42,849 nucleotides of DNA from an uncultured Kiritimatiellota bacterium (GCA_934621385.1 CAKTUI010000025.1:1-42849), one strand, 5' to 3'; counted from the stretch's first letter, positions 7,913 to 18,064 are shown. Numbers and translations are program-made. The notes: generated by a model from the sequence alone, not told the origin.

Positions 7913-10900
7913 ATGAAGCGTACAGATGTGAACAAGGTCCTAATCATCGGTTCGGGTCCGATTGTCATTGGTCAGGCGTGTGAGTTTGACTATTCGGGAA
8001 CCCAAGCCTGCAAGGCGCTTCGTGCGTGTGGCTATAAGGTCGTGCTTGTCAACTCCAATCCGGCGACGATTATGACGGATCCTGTGATGGCCGACGCGAC
8101 CTACATTGAACCGCTGAATGAGGCTCGGCTTGAGCAAATTATCGAAAAAGAGCGTCCCGATGCCATTTTGCCGAACCTTGGTGGTCAGACGGGGTTGAAC
8201 CTGTCGATGGAACTGGCGAAGAAGGGGATTCTTGACAAGTACGGCGTGAAGGTCATCGGCGTGAATCTCGATGCCATTGAGCGCGGCGAAGACCGTGAGG
8301 TTTTCAAGGAGACGATGCGCCAGCTCGGGATTGAAACGCCGCGTTCGGGAATCGTCCATACGGTTGACGCGGCGGTCGAACTCGTTGAGAAGGAGATTGG
8401 CTTCCCGGTCGTGGTGCGCCCCGCCTACACAATGGGTGGTGCCGGTGGTGGCTTCTGCTACAATGTGGAAGAGCTACGGACGATTTGTGCACGTGGTCTT
8501 GATGCGTCCCTGACGCACCAGTGCCTGATTGAGGAATCCATTCTCAATTGGGAGGAGCTTGAGGTTGAGGTCGTCCGCGATGCGAAGAATCAGATGATTG
8601 CCGTCTGCTTCATCGAGAATATCGATGCGGTGGGCGTTCACACGGGCGACAGCTTCTGTGCTGCGCCGTTCTTGACAATTTCAAAGGATCTTGAGAAGAA
8701 ATTGCAGGATATGGCCTTTCGGATTGTAGAGGCCATCGGGGTCATCGGCGGCACAAATGTTCAGTTTGCGCACGATCCAAAGACCGGACGCGTCGTCATC
8801 ATTGAGATCAATCCGCGCACGAGCCGCTCATCGGCACTCGCCTCGAAGGCAACCGGCTTCCCGATTGCCCTCGTCTCGGCGAAACTCGCCGCCGGACTGA
8901 CGCTGGACGAAATTCCCTACTGGCGCGATGGGACGCTTGAGAAGTACACGCCGTCGGGGGACTACATCGTCCTCAAGTTTGCGCGTTGGGCGTTCGAGAA
9001 GTTCCGCGGCGTTGAGGATCGCCTTGGCACACAGATGAAGGCGGTCGGCGAGGTAATGTCCATTGGCAAGACCTACAAGGAGACGTTCCAGAAGGCCATT
9101 CGTGCCCTTGAACGCGGTCGTGCCGGACTTGGCTTTGTTAAGGACTACCACGAGAAGTCGCTTGACGAACTGCTCAAGTTGCTCTCGGTTCCCAATTCGG
9201 AGCGGCATTTCCAGATGTACGAGGCGCTCCGTAAGGGGGCGACGGACGAGCAGATCTTTGCGCGGACGGGGGTCAAGGGGTATTTCGTGGCCCAGATGCG
9301 CGAACTCGTCCAGGAAGAAGAGCAGATTCTCCTGCACAAGGGCGGCTTTCTGCCGGATGAGCAGCTTATCCAGGCGAAGAAGGATGGATTCTCGGACAAG
9401 TATCTTTCGCAACTCCTTGGCGTGTCCGAAAAGGACATCCGCGCCCAACGCATGGGCCTCGGGTGCGTTGAGACCTGGCACAAGGTCCCCGTTTCGGGCG
9501 TTGAGAACCAGGCGTATTACTATTCGTCCTACAACGGCAAGCAGAACGAGGTTCCCGTTTCAACGAATCGGCGCAAGGTCATGATTCTTGGTGGCGGACC
9601 GAACCGTATCGGACAGGGCATTGAGTTCGACTACTGCTGCTGCCACGCGGCCATGGCCATGCGCGAGATGGGCTATGAGACGATTATCGTCAACTGCAAT
9701 CCAGAGACCGTCTCGACGGACTACGACACATCGGATAAGCTCTACTTTGAGCCAGTGACGGTGGAGGATGTCCTCCAGATTTATGAGAACGAAAAGCCCG
9801 AGGGCATTATCGTTCAGTTTGGTGGTCAGACTCCTCTCAACATTGCTCGTGGCCTTCAGGAGGCTGGGTGCCGCATTCTCGGTACGTCGGTCGATTCGAT
9901 TGACGATGCCGAGGATCGCGACCTCTTCCACTCCATCATGAATCGTCTGGGCATTCCGATGCCGGAGTCGATGATGGCCAGTGACCTTGAAGGTGCGCTC
10001 GGATGCGCGGCGAAACTTGGCTATCCTCTCATCATCCGCCCGAGTTTCGTGCTGGGCGGGCGCGGCATGGAGGTCATCTACGATGAGGTGATGCTTCGGG
10101 AATACGTGGCTAAGGCCGTTGGCGTGACCCCCGACCGTCCGCTTTATCTCGACCGGTTCCTCTGCCATGCGCTGGAGTGCGAGGCGGATGCGCTATCGGA
10201 CGGCTCGGATGTCTTCATCCCGGCCATCATGCAGCACATTGAACTTGCGGGTATCCATTCGGGTGACTCGGCCTGCGTATTGCCGCCGGCGGGCATTCCG
10301 GAGGAGAACCGCCAGACGATTCTCGACTACACGCGCAAAATTGCCCAGGAGCTGAAGGTCGTTGGACTCATGAATATGCAGTTCGCGATTGAGGACGGCA
10401 AGGTCTATGTGATCGAGGCGAATCCGCGTGCCTCTCGCACGGTACCGCTCGTCTCCAAGGTTGCCGGCATCCAGATGGCGCGGATTGCCACGCGTCTGAT
10501 GCTGGGCGAGACGGTGAAGTCGCTTGGCCTTGACCGTCGGCATGTCATCCCCTATTTTGGTGTCAAGGAGGCGGTGCTTCCGTTTGAGAAGTTCCCTGAG
10601 GTTGACCCTGTCCTCGGGCCTGAAATGCGCTCGACGGGTGAGGTTCTTGGCCTTGCCGAGACATTCGGTCTCGCTTACTACAAGTCGCAGGAGGCGGCCG
10701 GTTCGCCGCTTCCGACGGAGAAGGGCGAGGTGCTCGTTTCGCTGAGTGACAAGGTTTCGGATGCCATTGCGGCGGTGAAGAACTTCACGAAACTCGGCTT
10801 TGAGATTGTTGGCACCGAGGGGACGATTGCATTCCTGAAGGAAAATGGCGTGGACGGCCGTGTCATTGCGAAGATTGGCGAGGGGCGTCCCGATGTGCTT

Positions 10901-11128
10901 GATGCCATCAAGAACCGTGAGGTGAAGCTGATCATCAATACTCCTTCGGGTCGCCGTGATGCCCGTGCGGACGACTGCCGCATTCGGCAGGCCGCCATCA
11001 AGTACAAGGTACCGTACCTGACGACAATTGCCGCCGCGCAGGCCGCATCCGAGGGCATTTCCGCCGCGATGAGCGGAAAGGGCGAAGTGCGCTCTCTGCA
11101 GAGCTATCATGCGTCCATCGTCGCCTAA
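7913..11128 (+). CDS. carB: Carbamoyl-phosphate synthase large subunit
   Basis: The 1071-residue product makes carbamoyl phosphate from bicarbonate, ATP and glutamine-derived ammonia, for pyrimidines and arginine. Two homologous ATP-grasp halves are visible: the first begins at KVLIIGSGPIVIGQACEFDY and contains PTMGG-type glycine loops (TMGGAGGGF), the second begins near 9570 with KVMILGGGPNRIGQG and contains FVLGGRGMEV. The C-terminal MGS-like allosteric domain covers roughly the last 140 residues (LVSLSDKVSDAIAAVKNF onward). Length is normal. I chose the ATG at 7913 over the GTG at 7898 because a TGAGG lies nine bases upstream and the protein then begins like known CarB. The small subunit gene carA is not in the window. 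Confidence 0.97.
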   Translation: MKRTDVNKVLIIGSGPIVIGQACEFDYSGTQACKALRACGYKVVLVNSNPATIMTDPVMADATYIEPLNEARLEQIIEKERPDAILPNLGGQTGLNLSMELAKKGILDKYGVKVIGVNLDAIERGEDREVFKETMRQLGIETPRSGIVHTVDAAVELVEKEIGFPVVVRPAYTMGGAGGGFCYNVEELRTICARGLDASLTHQCLIEESILNWEELEVEVVRDAKNQMIAVCFIENIDAVGVHTGDSFCAAPFLTISKDLEKKLQDMAFRIVEAIGVIGGTNVQFAHDPKTGRVVIIEINPRTSRSSALASKATGFPIALVSAKLAAGLTLDEIPYWRDGTLEKYTPSGDYIVLKFARWAFEKFRGVEDRLGTQMKAVGEVMSIGKTYKETFQKAIRALERGRAGLGFVKDYHEKSLDELLKLLSVPNSERHFQMYEALRKGATDEQIFARTGVKGYFVAQMRELVQEEEQILLHKGGFLPDEQLIQAKKDGFSDKYLSQLLGVSEKDIRAQRMGLGCVETWHKVPVSGVENQAYYYSSYNGKQNEVPVSTNRRKVMILGGGPNRIGQGIEFDYCCCHAAMAMREMGYETIIVNCNPETVSTDYDTSDKLYFEPVTVEDVLQIYENEKPEGIIVQFGGQTPLNIARGLQEAGCRILGTSVDSIDDAEDRDLFHSIMNRLGIPMPESMMASDLEGALGCAAKLGYPLIIRPSFVLGGRGMEVIYDEVMLREYVAKAVGVTPDRPLYLDRFLCHALECEADALSDGSDVFIPAIMQHIELAGIHSGDSACVLPPAGIPEENRQTILDYTRKIAQELKVVGLMNMQFAIEDGKVYVIEANPRASRTVPLVSKVAGIQMARIATRLMLGETVKSLGLDRRHVIPYFGVKEAVLPFEKFPEVDPVLGPEMRSTGEVLGLAETFGLAYYKSQEAAGSPLPTEKGEVLVSLSDKVSDAIAAVKNFTKLGFEIVGTEGTIAFLKENGVDGRVIAKIGEGRPDVLDAIKNREVKLIINTPSGRRDARADDCRIRQAAIKYKVPYLTTIAAAQAASEGISAAMSGKGEVRSLQSYHASIVA

Positions 11129-11136
11129 CGACAATC

Positions 11137-13101
11137 ATGCTTGACTTTCGCGGCATTTCGGTCCATTACGGACACCAGGATGTCCTGACCAATGTCACCT
11201 TTCGCGTCAACAAGGGTGATCGGGTCGGGGTTGTCGGACCGAACGGTAGCGGAAAGTCGACGCTTTTCAAGATTGTCTTGGGCGAGATGTCGACCGATAC
11301 GGGAGAACTCATCATCGAGAACAATCCCCGAATCGGTTGGACGCGGCAGAATCCTGAGCCGGACAGTCCCAACGAGACCCTGCTTGAGTACGCGATTCGC
11401 GGCATTCCTGGGCTTTCGGAGATGGAGGCCGAGATGCAGTCCCTTGAGTCGGATCTTGGCGATCCCGTCAAGATGAGGCGTTATGGCGAGTTGCAGTCGA
11501 CGTTCGAGCATCTGGGCGGATACGACATTGAGACTCGGGTCAAGGTCGCCCTTGGCGGTCTAGGGTTTTCGGTCGAGGAGTTCGCGAAACCGTTCAGGTC
11601 CTTTTCGGGCGGCTGGCGGATGCGTGCGGAGCTTTCACGCGTACTGGCCTCAAAGCCAGACCTGCTCCTGCTCGACGAGCCGTCGAACTATCTCGATCTT
11701 CCAGCGGTTGACTGGTTGCAGAAGTTCCTGAAGGCCTACGAGGGGACGCTGATGTTGATTTCGCACGACCGCTACCTTCTGCGGACGCTCACCAGCATCA
11801 TCGTTGAAGTTGACGCGGGGACGGCCACGCGCTACGAGGGTAATCTTGACTATTACCTGCGTGAGCGCGAGGTTCGGTATGAGCATCTGAAGGCGGCCAA
11901 GGAGAACCAGGATCATCACCGCGAACAGTTGCAGCGCTTCGTGGATCGCTTCCGTGCGCAGGCCACGAAGGCGGCGCAGGCCCAGTCGCGGCAGAAGCTC
12001 ATTGACAAGATTGACGAGGCGCGCATCGTCCTGCCGAAGCGGTACACGCAGTCCGGTCGGCTTCGTCTAGCCGAACCGCCGCCGAGCGGTATTGAAATGT
12101 TCCGTTGCGAAGACCTCGGTTTCTCATACGCGACGAATCCGCCGAAGTTCATCTTTCGTGGGATTAGTTTCAACATCGCACGCGGCGACAAGGTCGCGCT
12201 CATTGGCTACAACGGACTGGGTAAGACGACGCTGATGCGCATTATCGCCGGGACGCGGCAGCCGACAGAAGGGAAGGCTGTGCTCGGTCACAATGTCGTG
12301 CCTGGCTACCTATCGCAGGAATTCGCCGAGACGATTCCGCCGGATGTCAGCGTCTACCGCAATGCGAAGAATGCTTGGGATGCCCATGGGGGCGGGCCGG
12401 AAAAGGTATTTCGCAATCAGCTGGGAGCGTTTGGGTTCGATGAGAATGATGTTGAGAAGCCGGCGGGTGTCTTGTCTGGCGGAGAAAAGATTCGTCTTTC
12501 CTTCTTGCGCCTCTTCCTGACCGCGCCGAACTTCCTGCTCCTTGACGAGCCGACGACACACTTGGACTTGGATGGACGGCGGCTCCTTCAGGAGGCACTT
12601 CAGAAGTATAAGGGCACGATTCTTCTGGTTTCGCACGACATTGACTTCGTCCGTGCCGTTGCGACAAGCGTTCTTGAGATTACTCACGAGGGCATCCGGC
12701 AGTTTCCGGGTGGGTACGACTACTATTGTGAGAAGAAGGCGGAACTCTCGGAAGGTAAAGTGCATTCCGCAGAGTCACCAAAGTCTTCCGCCGCGGCAGG
12801 GGTGGAAGAGCAGAAACTCTCGTCCAAGGAGTTGCGCAAGAAACGCGCCGAGGAGCGTGCCAAGGTTGCACCGCGGGTGAGGGAACTGAAACGCCGCGTC
12901 GAAACGGCCGAAAAGAAAATAGACGAACTGCAGAAATCCCTGGATGCGGCTTCTGCCGAACTCTTCAATCCGACACCGTCAACGAACTTTGCCGAAGTCA
13001 ATCGGCAGGTTCGTACGCTCCAGTTCGAGATTGACCGTTATACGGCGGACTGGGAGTCGGCGGCAACGGAACTGGAATCGCTGACGGGCGGAGAGTCGTA
13101 G
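11137..13101 (+). CDS. ABC-F family ATPase (ribosome-associated, Uup/YdiF-like)
   Basis: The 654-residue protein has two ATP-binding cassettes and no transmembrane segment, the ABC-F layout. Cassette 1 has Walker A GPNGSGKST (34-42), signature FSGGW and Walker B LLLLDEPSNYLD. Cassette 2 has Walker A GYNGLGKTT near 356, signature LSGGE and Walker B FLLLDEPTTHLD near 465. The charged linker between them (RQKLIDKIDEARI region) fits the ABC-F P-site tRNA-interaction motif, and the C-terminus (about 555-654) is a coiled coil. ABC-F proteins act on ribosomes in translation control or antibiotic protection; which role applies here cannot be read from sequence. It begins eight bases after carB with no clear ribosome site. 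Confidence 0.92.
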   Translation: MLDFRGISVHYGHQDVLTNVTFRVNKGDRVGVVGPNGSGKSTLFKIVLGEMSTDTGELIIENNPRIGWTRQNPEPDSPNETLLEYAIRGIPGLSEMEAEMQSLESDLGDPVKMRRYGELQSTFEHLGGYDIETRVKVALGGLGFSVEEFAKPFRSFSGGWRMRAELSRVLASKPDLLLLDEPSNYLDLPAVDWLQKFLKAYEGTLMLISHDRYLLRTLTSIIVEVDAGTATRYEGNLDYYLREREVRYEHLKAAKENQDHHREQLQRFVDRFRAQATKAAQAQSRQKLIDKIDEARIVLPKRYTQSGRLRLAEPPPSGIEMFRCEDLGFSYATNPPKFIFRGISFNIARGDKVALIGYNGLGKTTLMRIIAGTRQPTEGKAVLGHNVVPGYLSQEFAETIPPDVSVYRNAKNAWDAHGGGPEKVFRNQLGAFGFDENDVEKPAGVLSGGEKIRLSFLRLFLTAPNFLLLDEPTTHLDLDGRRLLQEALQKYKGTILLVSHDIDFVRAVATSVLEITHEGIRQFPGGYDYYCEKKAELSEGKVHSAESPKSSAAAGVEEQKLSSKELRKKRAEERAKVAPRVRELKRRVETAEKKIDELQKSLDAASAELFNPTPSTNFAEVNRQVRTLQFEIDRYTADWESAATELESLTGGES

Positions 13102-13152
13102 ACTCATTCGCTGGTCGCCGTGTTACACGCTGTGCACAGGCGTATGAGGAAA

Positions 13153-13161
13153 TGGTATAAT
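13153..13161 (+). promoter_or_regulatory. Extended -10 predicting a leaderless transcript
   Basis: TGG plus TATAAT (13156-13161) lies eight bases before the ATG at 13170. A 4/6 -35 (TGCACA, 13133-13138) is 17 bp upstream. Transcription should begin at or just before the ATG, and no Shine-Dalgarno is present, so the mRNA is probably leaderless. Confidence 0.65.
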
Positions 13162-13169
13162 AGCACGGT

Positions 13170-15389
13170 ATGCAAGGAATTGAACTTCTTTCTCCCGCCG
13201 GGGACTTCAAGACGGCACTGACGGCCTTCTGGGCTGGTGCGGATGCCGTCTACTGTGGGCTTGTTGACTTCTCGGCCCGTGCCTTTGCCACCAATTTTAC
13301 ACTTGACGACCTCAGGCATCTTGTTGCTTATGCGCGTGCACACGGCAAGAAGGTCTATGTCACGTTCAATACGGTTGTTGAAGAGTCCGAGATTGATGAC
13401 GCGATTCGTGCACTTTCCGCATTGGAGGAGATTGGGCCAGATGCGCTCATCGTGCAGGATCTTGGTGTCGCCCAGCTTTGTCGGACGCATTTTCCGCGTC
13501 TGACCTTGCACGCCTCGACCCAGCTTGTTGCGCATAACCTGGAGGGTGTCCTTGCCCTGAAGGAGATTGGCTTTACGCGTGTCGTGCTGGCGCGAGAGCT
13601 CAGTCTGGAGGAGGTCGCCTCCATCTCCAAGCGATGCGGCGGTCTTGAACTAGAGGCGTTCATCCATGGTGCGCTTTGCTATTCGATTTCGGGCCTTTGC
13701 CTTGCTTCGGCAATGGAGAAGAACCGCAGTGGCAATCGGGGAAAGTGTGCCTATTGTTGCCGTATGGCTTATCCCGCGCCGGATGGGCGGATGATTTATC
13801 CGTTCTCGATGAAAGACCTGCGGCTTGGTGAGGACGTACGGAAACTGGTGGATGCAGGAATCGTCTCCCTCAAGATTGAGGGGCGTATGAAGAGCGAACT
13901 CTATGTGGCGAGCGTGACGAAATACTATCGTCAGATTCTTGATCGTGCCCATGCTTCTGTCGGCAAGTACATTACGAAGGCTGACCTTGAGACGGTCTTT
14001 TCGCGGCGGACGACGAAACTCTACCTCAATGGTCGTCCGGGGTCGGGTGCAGAGGTTGAGTCCCCCATTGATTCGGAGTCGCTTGGACATTTGGGAACGC
14101 CCATCGGGACGGTCAAACGCATCACGAAAGACCGGGAGGGGCGCGACTGGCTTCGCTTCCACACGGCCCGTGTGCTTGAGAAGCATGACGGGTTGCAGTT
14201 TGCCGCGCCCAATGGCGGCAAGCCGATCGGATTCGGCATTTCGGAGATGTGCCTGGCTATTTCTCGTTCGCCCGTCTTTGAGGTTGCGGCCGGGTCGGAT
14301 GTTGAGATCCTGTTGCCGGAAGGGGATGATGCGGATGGTGAGATTGGGATTGCACGGCAGATCAAGAGTGGCGATACAGTCTACTGTTCGATGTCCAATG
14401 CCGTCAAGCGGATGTTCCCCGTGCCATCGTTCCGTCCAAGTGAGTATCCGGGGGGTGAGGTCGTAGAGGTCGAGGTCAGGCTTGAGCCAACCCGAATGAC
14501 GGCCAGCGCGAAGACAGTCTGTTGTTCAATCGAAGGAACTTTTGGTCCTGCCAAGAATCCCGAGCGGACCTATGAGGCTGTCACGAAGGCGTTTTCGAAG
14601 TTGGGCGAAACGAATTATCGGTTGGGCAAGTTGACGCTCGTCGATGCAGATCGCCTTTTCGCCCCCATGAGCCTTCTCAACGATCTGCGCCGCGACTTGG
14701 TCGAAAAACTGGACGCCTTGCGTGCCGATGCGCGGCGAGAGCAAATAGAGAAGGCCGAAGTTGATAGTCCTGTGCATCCGGCGAAAGATGGGAAAGTGCT
14801 GCGCACAATCAAGATTCGCGCCAACCAACACTTGCCAAAGGGTGCATGGGATGAGATTGTTGTCGCCATCACTCCCGAAGATGTCGAGCGACTAACGGAA
14901 GATGAGCACCCGGACAATGTGCGTCTCGCGCTGCCTGTCTATACGCCCGAACCGACATTCAATCAGTTGCGCATTGCTGTCAAGAAGCTTGTACGCGCTG
15001 GATTTGCCAAGTGGGAAGCGAGCGATCTGGCGACCCTTCGCTTGCTGAAGTCAGTTGGCGTGACGGATATCACGGCGGACTGGACGCTTTACGCGTTTAA
15101 TTCTCGAGCGTTGGCACTTCTTTCCGATTTGGGCATTCGTCGTTTCGTGGCGAGTCCTGAGAATGATCGAGAGAACCTTCAGTACTTGGCCGAGAGCGGG
15201 TATGCGGTTGAATTCCTCTCCCAACAGTCGACACCACTCTTCATATCGCTGACGGAACCGGTGAAGCAGACGGAGCTGATAGTATTCCGTCGCGATAACC
15301 TGTGGGTGACGACGCGCCCTGTTCCTCGGACATTCGATGTGCCGGACGGATGTTCACAGCGGATTGACCTGAGTTGGGAGGCGGAATGA
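13170..15389 (+). CDS. U32 family protein with DUF3656-type extension, RlhA-like
   Basis: The 739-residue protein opens with the U32 signature MQGIELLSPAGDF and a TIM-barrel-like first half. Cysteines C170, C177, C193 and C196/C197 (HGALCYSISGLC and GKCAYCCR) match the iron-sulfur-binding cysteine cluster of the family. A long C-terminal half matches the layout of RlhA, the E. coli protein needed for hydroxylation of 23S rRNA C2501; other U32 relatives modify tRNA or are annotated as collagenase-like peptidases. RNA hydroxylation is thus likelier than proteolysis, but the exact target is inferred. It starts from its own leaderless-type promoter, and its stop overlaps lnt as ATGA. Confidence 0.88.
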   Translation: MQGIELLSPAGDFKTALTAFWAGADAVYCGLVDFSARAFATNFTLDDLRHLVAYARAHGKKVYVTFNTVVEESEIDDAIRALSALEEIGPDALIVQDLGVAQLCRTHFPRLTLHASTQLVAHNLEGVLALKEIGFTRVVLARELSLEEVASISKRCGGLELEAFIHGALCYSISGLCLASAMEKNRSGNRGKCAYCCRMAYPAPDGRMIYPFSMKDLRLGEDVRKLVDAGIVSLKIEGRMKSELYVASVTKYYRQILDRAHASVGKYITKADLETVFSRRTTKLYLNGRPGSGAEVESPIDSESLGHLGTPIGTVKRITKDREGRDWLRFHTARVLEKHDGLQFAAPNGGKPIGFGISEMCLAISRSPVFEVAAGSDVEILLPEGDDADGEIGIARQIKSGDTVYCSMSNAVKRMFPVPSFRPSEYPGGEVVEVEVRLEPTRMTASAKTVCCSIEGTFGPAKNPERTYEAVTKAFSKLGETNYRLGKLTLVDADRLFAPMSLLNDLRRDLVEKLDALRADARREQIEKAEVDSPVHPAKDGKVLRTIKIRANQHLPKGAWDEIVVAITPEDVERLTEDEHPDNVRLALPVYTPEPTFNQLRIAVKKLVRAGFAKWEASDLATLRLLKSVGVTDITADWTLYAFNSRALALLSDLGIRRFVASPENDRENLQYLAESGYAVEFLSQQSTPLFISLTEPVKQTELIVFRRDNLWVTTRPVPRTFDVPDGCSQRIDLSWEAE

Positions 15390-17041
15390 TTCGTCCAATT
15401 CTGATGCGGCTTCTGAAGGTTTTCTGGCTTTTGCCGGGATTCCTCCTGTGGGCGGCATTCCCGCCGATGGGCGAACGCTCGGATGTCCTTTTCGCGCTTG
15501 CGCCACTCTTGTGGTTGACACGGCGGGCGGATGTGAGGACGAATCTTCGTCGGTGGTTTGCGAACGGATTTCTCTTTTGGTTTTTGACGCTTGCTTGGAT
15601 GCCGGCGATAGTCAAGAATGGCGGGCCTTGGCCGTTGGTCGTTCTTGGGTGGGTGGGGCTGTCGGCCTACTGTGCGCTCTATTTTGTCGCGTATGGTTAT
15701 CTCGCGACAAAGGCGTGGGAATTAGTTCGTGTGCACGGTTACGTCTTTCGTCTTCTTGCGCTTCTCATCGTCGAACCGGTTCTTTGGGCGGGGCTTGAAC
15801 TCGTTCGTTCTCGGTTGCTGGGCGGATTCGCTTGGAATCAGTTGGGGGTTGTTGCCGTCAATACTGGTTTTGGCGCACCGGCGGCATTGGGTGGTGTCTA
15901 TCTCCTCTCCATGGTCGTCATCCTCATCAATGGGACGTTTGCGTCCATTGCGGAGCGCATCCTTCCGCGCTTCGGAATGATGAGTGAAGCCTCGACACCA
16001 CGATGGACACGAAGCGTTGAGACGCTTTTGCCTTTTCTCCTTGTGTTCGCCATCTTCAGGACCGCTGAGCGTTTTTGCGTGGAAGGTGGTGAGGTGACGC
16101 GGGGTGGACGGAAGCTTTCCGTTGCATTGGTGCAGCGTAATTTTCCCTGTGTTTTCAAGGACCAGGAAGAACGCCCGATTTTGGTCTACTCCAATTTGCT
16201 GGCGAATGTTTCGTCCCTTCGCCCCGATCTCATTGTGCTTCCCGAAAGTGCCATGTGTGAATTTGGTCGACTGGAACGGGCGAATGCGCGGCACTTTGCT
16301 GACTTTGTCTTGCGGCAGACAGGAGCGCGGGCACTCCTTGCCGGAGGGACGCGTGTGGCATCTGCCGCAAATGGTGTTGATGCCGAGTTGCCGGGGGGAC
16401 GTTTGGGCTTTCCGTCGCTGACCTACAATTCTGCCGCGCTCTATTCTTCGGACTTCGTTTCTTTCTATGACAAGGTTCACCTTGTGCCCTTTGGAGAGTA
16501 CATTCCTGGCGACAAGATTTTCCCACGCCTTCAGAAACTGGCTCCCGTTGGCAGTTGCACGCCGGGCGAACTGAAACTCCTGACACTGGGCGATGTGCGT
16601 CTTGGGGTGGCAATCTGCTATGAGGACACCGATTCGGCGCAAATTCGACGACTCGCACAATTGGGTGCTGATGTCCTCGTGTTCATCACGAATGACAGTT
16701 GGTTCTCGTTTTCTGACGAAACCGTGCAGCACGCTTGGCAGTCCGTGGCTAGGGCCATCGAGACGGGGCTTCCCGTCGTAAGGGTTGGCAATTCTGGCGT
16801 GACGGGTGCGATTCAGCCCAACGGGAAGGCTTCCTGGCTGGTTGATGGTGACGGCTCCATTCTTGTGGATGCCCAGGGGACGATGCTTGATCGAATCTCA
16901 ATTCCCGAAACAGTTGGCGGGACTCCTTACACAAAGTTTGGCGACATCCCGCTTTTTGTGCTCTTCCTACTTCTCACTGGAGGCATTTTTTTGGTAAAAT
17001 ACAAGGACTACTATGAAAAACGAAGATACTTGTCCATGTAA
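15386..17041 (+). CDS. lnt: Apolipoprotein N-acyltransferase
   Basis: The 551-residue inner-membrane enzyme adds the third acyl chain to lipoproteins. The first 210 or so residues hold several hydrophobic segments, followed by a periplasmic nitrilase-like domain. The catalytic triad is visible as E287 (LPESAM), K363 (FYDKVHLVPFGEY) and C411 (AICYED), and a last membrane helix ends the protein (LFVLFLLLTGGIFLV). The ATG at 15386 forms ATGA with the preceding stop and has GGGAGG upstream; a TTG at 15374 is a less likely start. The final 29 bp overlap the next gene, and the promoter of that gene lies inside lnt. Confidence 0.94.
   Translation: MIRPILMRLLKVFWLLPGFLLWAAFPPMGERSDVLFALAPLLWLTRRADVRTNLRRWFANGFLFWFLTLAWMPAIVKNGGPWPLVVLGWVGLSAYCALYFVAYGYLATKAWELVRVHGYVFRLLALLIVEPVLWAGLELVRSRLLGGFAWNQLGVVAVNTGFGAPAALGGVYLLSMVVILINGTFASIAERILPRFGMMSEASTPRWTRSVETLLPFLLVFAIFRTAERFCVEGGEVTRGGRKLSVALVQRNFPCVFKDQEERPILVYSNLLANVSSLRPDLIVLPESAMCEFGRLERANARHFADFVLRQTGARALLAGGTRVASAANGVDAELPGGRLGFPSLTYNSAALYSSDFVSFYDKVHLVPFGEYIPGDKIFPRLQKLAPVGSCTPGELKLLTLGDVRLGVAICYEDTDSAQIRRLAQLGADVLVFITNDSWFSFSDETVQHAWQSVARAIETGLPVVRVGNSGVTGAIQPNGKASWLVDGDGSILVDAQGTMLDRISIPETVGGTPYTKFGDIPLFVLFLLLTGGIFLVKYKDYYEKRRYLSM
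16992..17000 (+). promoter_or_regulatory. Extended -10 inside lnt, for the YchJ-family gene
   Basis: TGG-TAAAAT (TAAAAT at 16995-17000), preceded by a run of seven T, lies 12 bases before the ATG at 17013, with AAGGA (17003-17007) five bases before that ATG. The leader would be only about five bases long. No -35 is evident. Confidence 0.5.
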
Positions 17042-17519
17042 GTCGGGTCGGCTCTTTGGTGAATGCTGCGGACCCATCATTGCCGGAACGGCGAAGGCCG
17101 AGACGGCAGAGGCGCTTATGCGTGCCCGCTACTCGTCTTATGTGACGGGTGATGTTGATTTTCTGCGTACGAGCGCAACGGAAGCCGTGCAGGCGGAATT
17201 CGACCCTGAGGCCTCGAAGAACTGGAGCAAGATGGCCACGTGGCATGGGCTTGAGATTCTGAAGACCGAGAAAGGTGGGAAGGACGATTCAGAAGGAACC
17301 GTTGAGTTTCGTGCGCTCTACTCGGCCAACGGTGAATTCTGCAATCACCATGAGGTCGCGCAGTTCGTCAAGGTTGGTGGCGACTGGAAGTTCGCCGAAG
17401 GTGAACTTGTCGGCGAGAAACCCATTGTGCGCGAGGAGCCTAAAATTGGTCGAAACGACCCTTGCCCGTGCGGCAGTGGCAAGAAATACAAGAAGTGTTG
17501 CGGAAAGAACAAGGCTTGA
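17013..17519 (+). CDS. ychJ: YchJ-family protein with two SEC-C zinc motifs
   Basis: The 168-residue protein matches the YchJ (UPF0225) layout: an N-terminal SEC-C motif (C7, C9, C18, C19 in CPCKSGRLFGECC), a central NTF2-like fold (ALMRARYSSYVTGDVDFL through DWKFAEGELV) and a C-terminal SEC-C motif (NDPCPCGSGKKYKKCC). SEC-C motifs bind zinc and occur at the SecA C-terminus; the cellular role of YchJ is not established. The ATG at 17013 has AAGGA five bases upstream and its own -10 inside lnt. The stop is overlapped by the next gene's TTG start. Confidence 0.88.
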   Translation: MKNEDTCPCKSGRLFGECCGPIIAGTAKAETAEALMRARYSSYVTGDVDFLRTSATEAVQAEFDPEASKNWSKMATWHGLEILKTEKGGKDDSEGTVEFRALYSANGEFCNHHEVAQFVKVGGDWKFAEGELVGEKPIVREEPKIGRNDPCPCGSGKKYKKCCGKNKA

Positions 17520-18049
17520 GTGCGATACCACAGTTTGACCGCTGGTATGCGGCGAAGCAGACGCGTATCGTTCTCCTGCCGAGTCATCAGCTTGAGACAT
17601 TTGGCAATACGCTCGTCAATTACCATTTGATTTCGGAACTGGACGATTATCCCGGAAAGGTTCGGATTCGTGAGGGTCGCCTTGAGGCGCATCAGCCTCG
17701 TGTCATCACACCGAACTTCTCTGAGATAGAGGTTCATGGTCTTGGCCCGGAGGCAAAGGCCTACTTAGAGTGGTTGCGGGAGAATGAGGACAATCTTCGA
17801 ATTCTCCAGTACGGCTATCAGCTCAAGAGCGATAATTTTTCCGAGCAGATTGTTACGGATTGCTTGGAGACGGTCGTCGAGCGGGTAAAAGCTGAGGTGG
17901 TTGCATCAAACGATAAGTTCTCCGCTGTTGTTCAGGGTGTTGACAATCCGTGGGATGTTGCCCTTGTTGAACTGTGGCGGCAAGAAGTCTGTCGCAGTGC
18001 CCAAAAGAACATTCGCGAGCTTGGCGAAAGTGGAAAACTCTTTAAATAA
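17516..18049 (+). CDS. Conserved-looking cytosolic protein of unknown function
   Basis: The 177-residue product has no signal peptide or membrane segment and I recognise no family. It looks like a folded, acidic, mixed alpha/beta protein (VRIREGRLEAHQPRVITP, then YLEWLRENEDNLRILQYGYQ, then a helical C-terminus). I chose the TTG at 17516, which overlaps the YchJ stop (TTGA); upstream codons in this frame only mirror the YchJ gene. Its position between YchJ and ParA, 15 bp before the latter, suggests co-transcription. The TTG start makes the exact N-terminus uncertain. Confidence 0.65.
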   Translation: MSAIPQFDRWYAAKQTRIVLLPSHQLETFGNTLVNYHLISELDDYPGKVRIREGRLEAHQPRVITPNFSEIEVHGLGPEAKAYLEWLRENEDNLRILQYGYQLKSDNFSEQIVTDCLETVVERVKAEVVASNDKFSAVVQGVDNPWDVALVELWRQEVCRSAQKNIRELGESGKLFK

Positions 18050-18064
18050 GGACGGATAGGACAG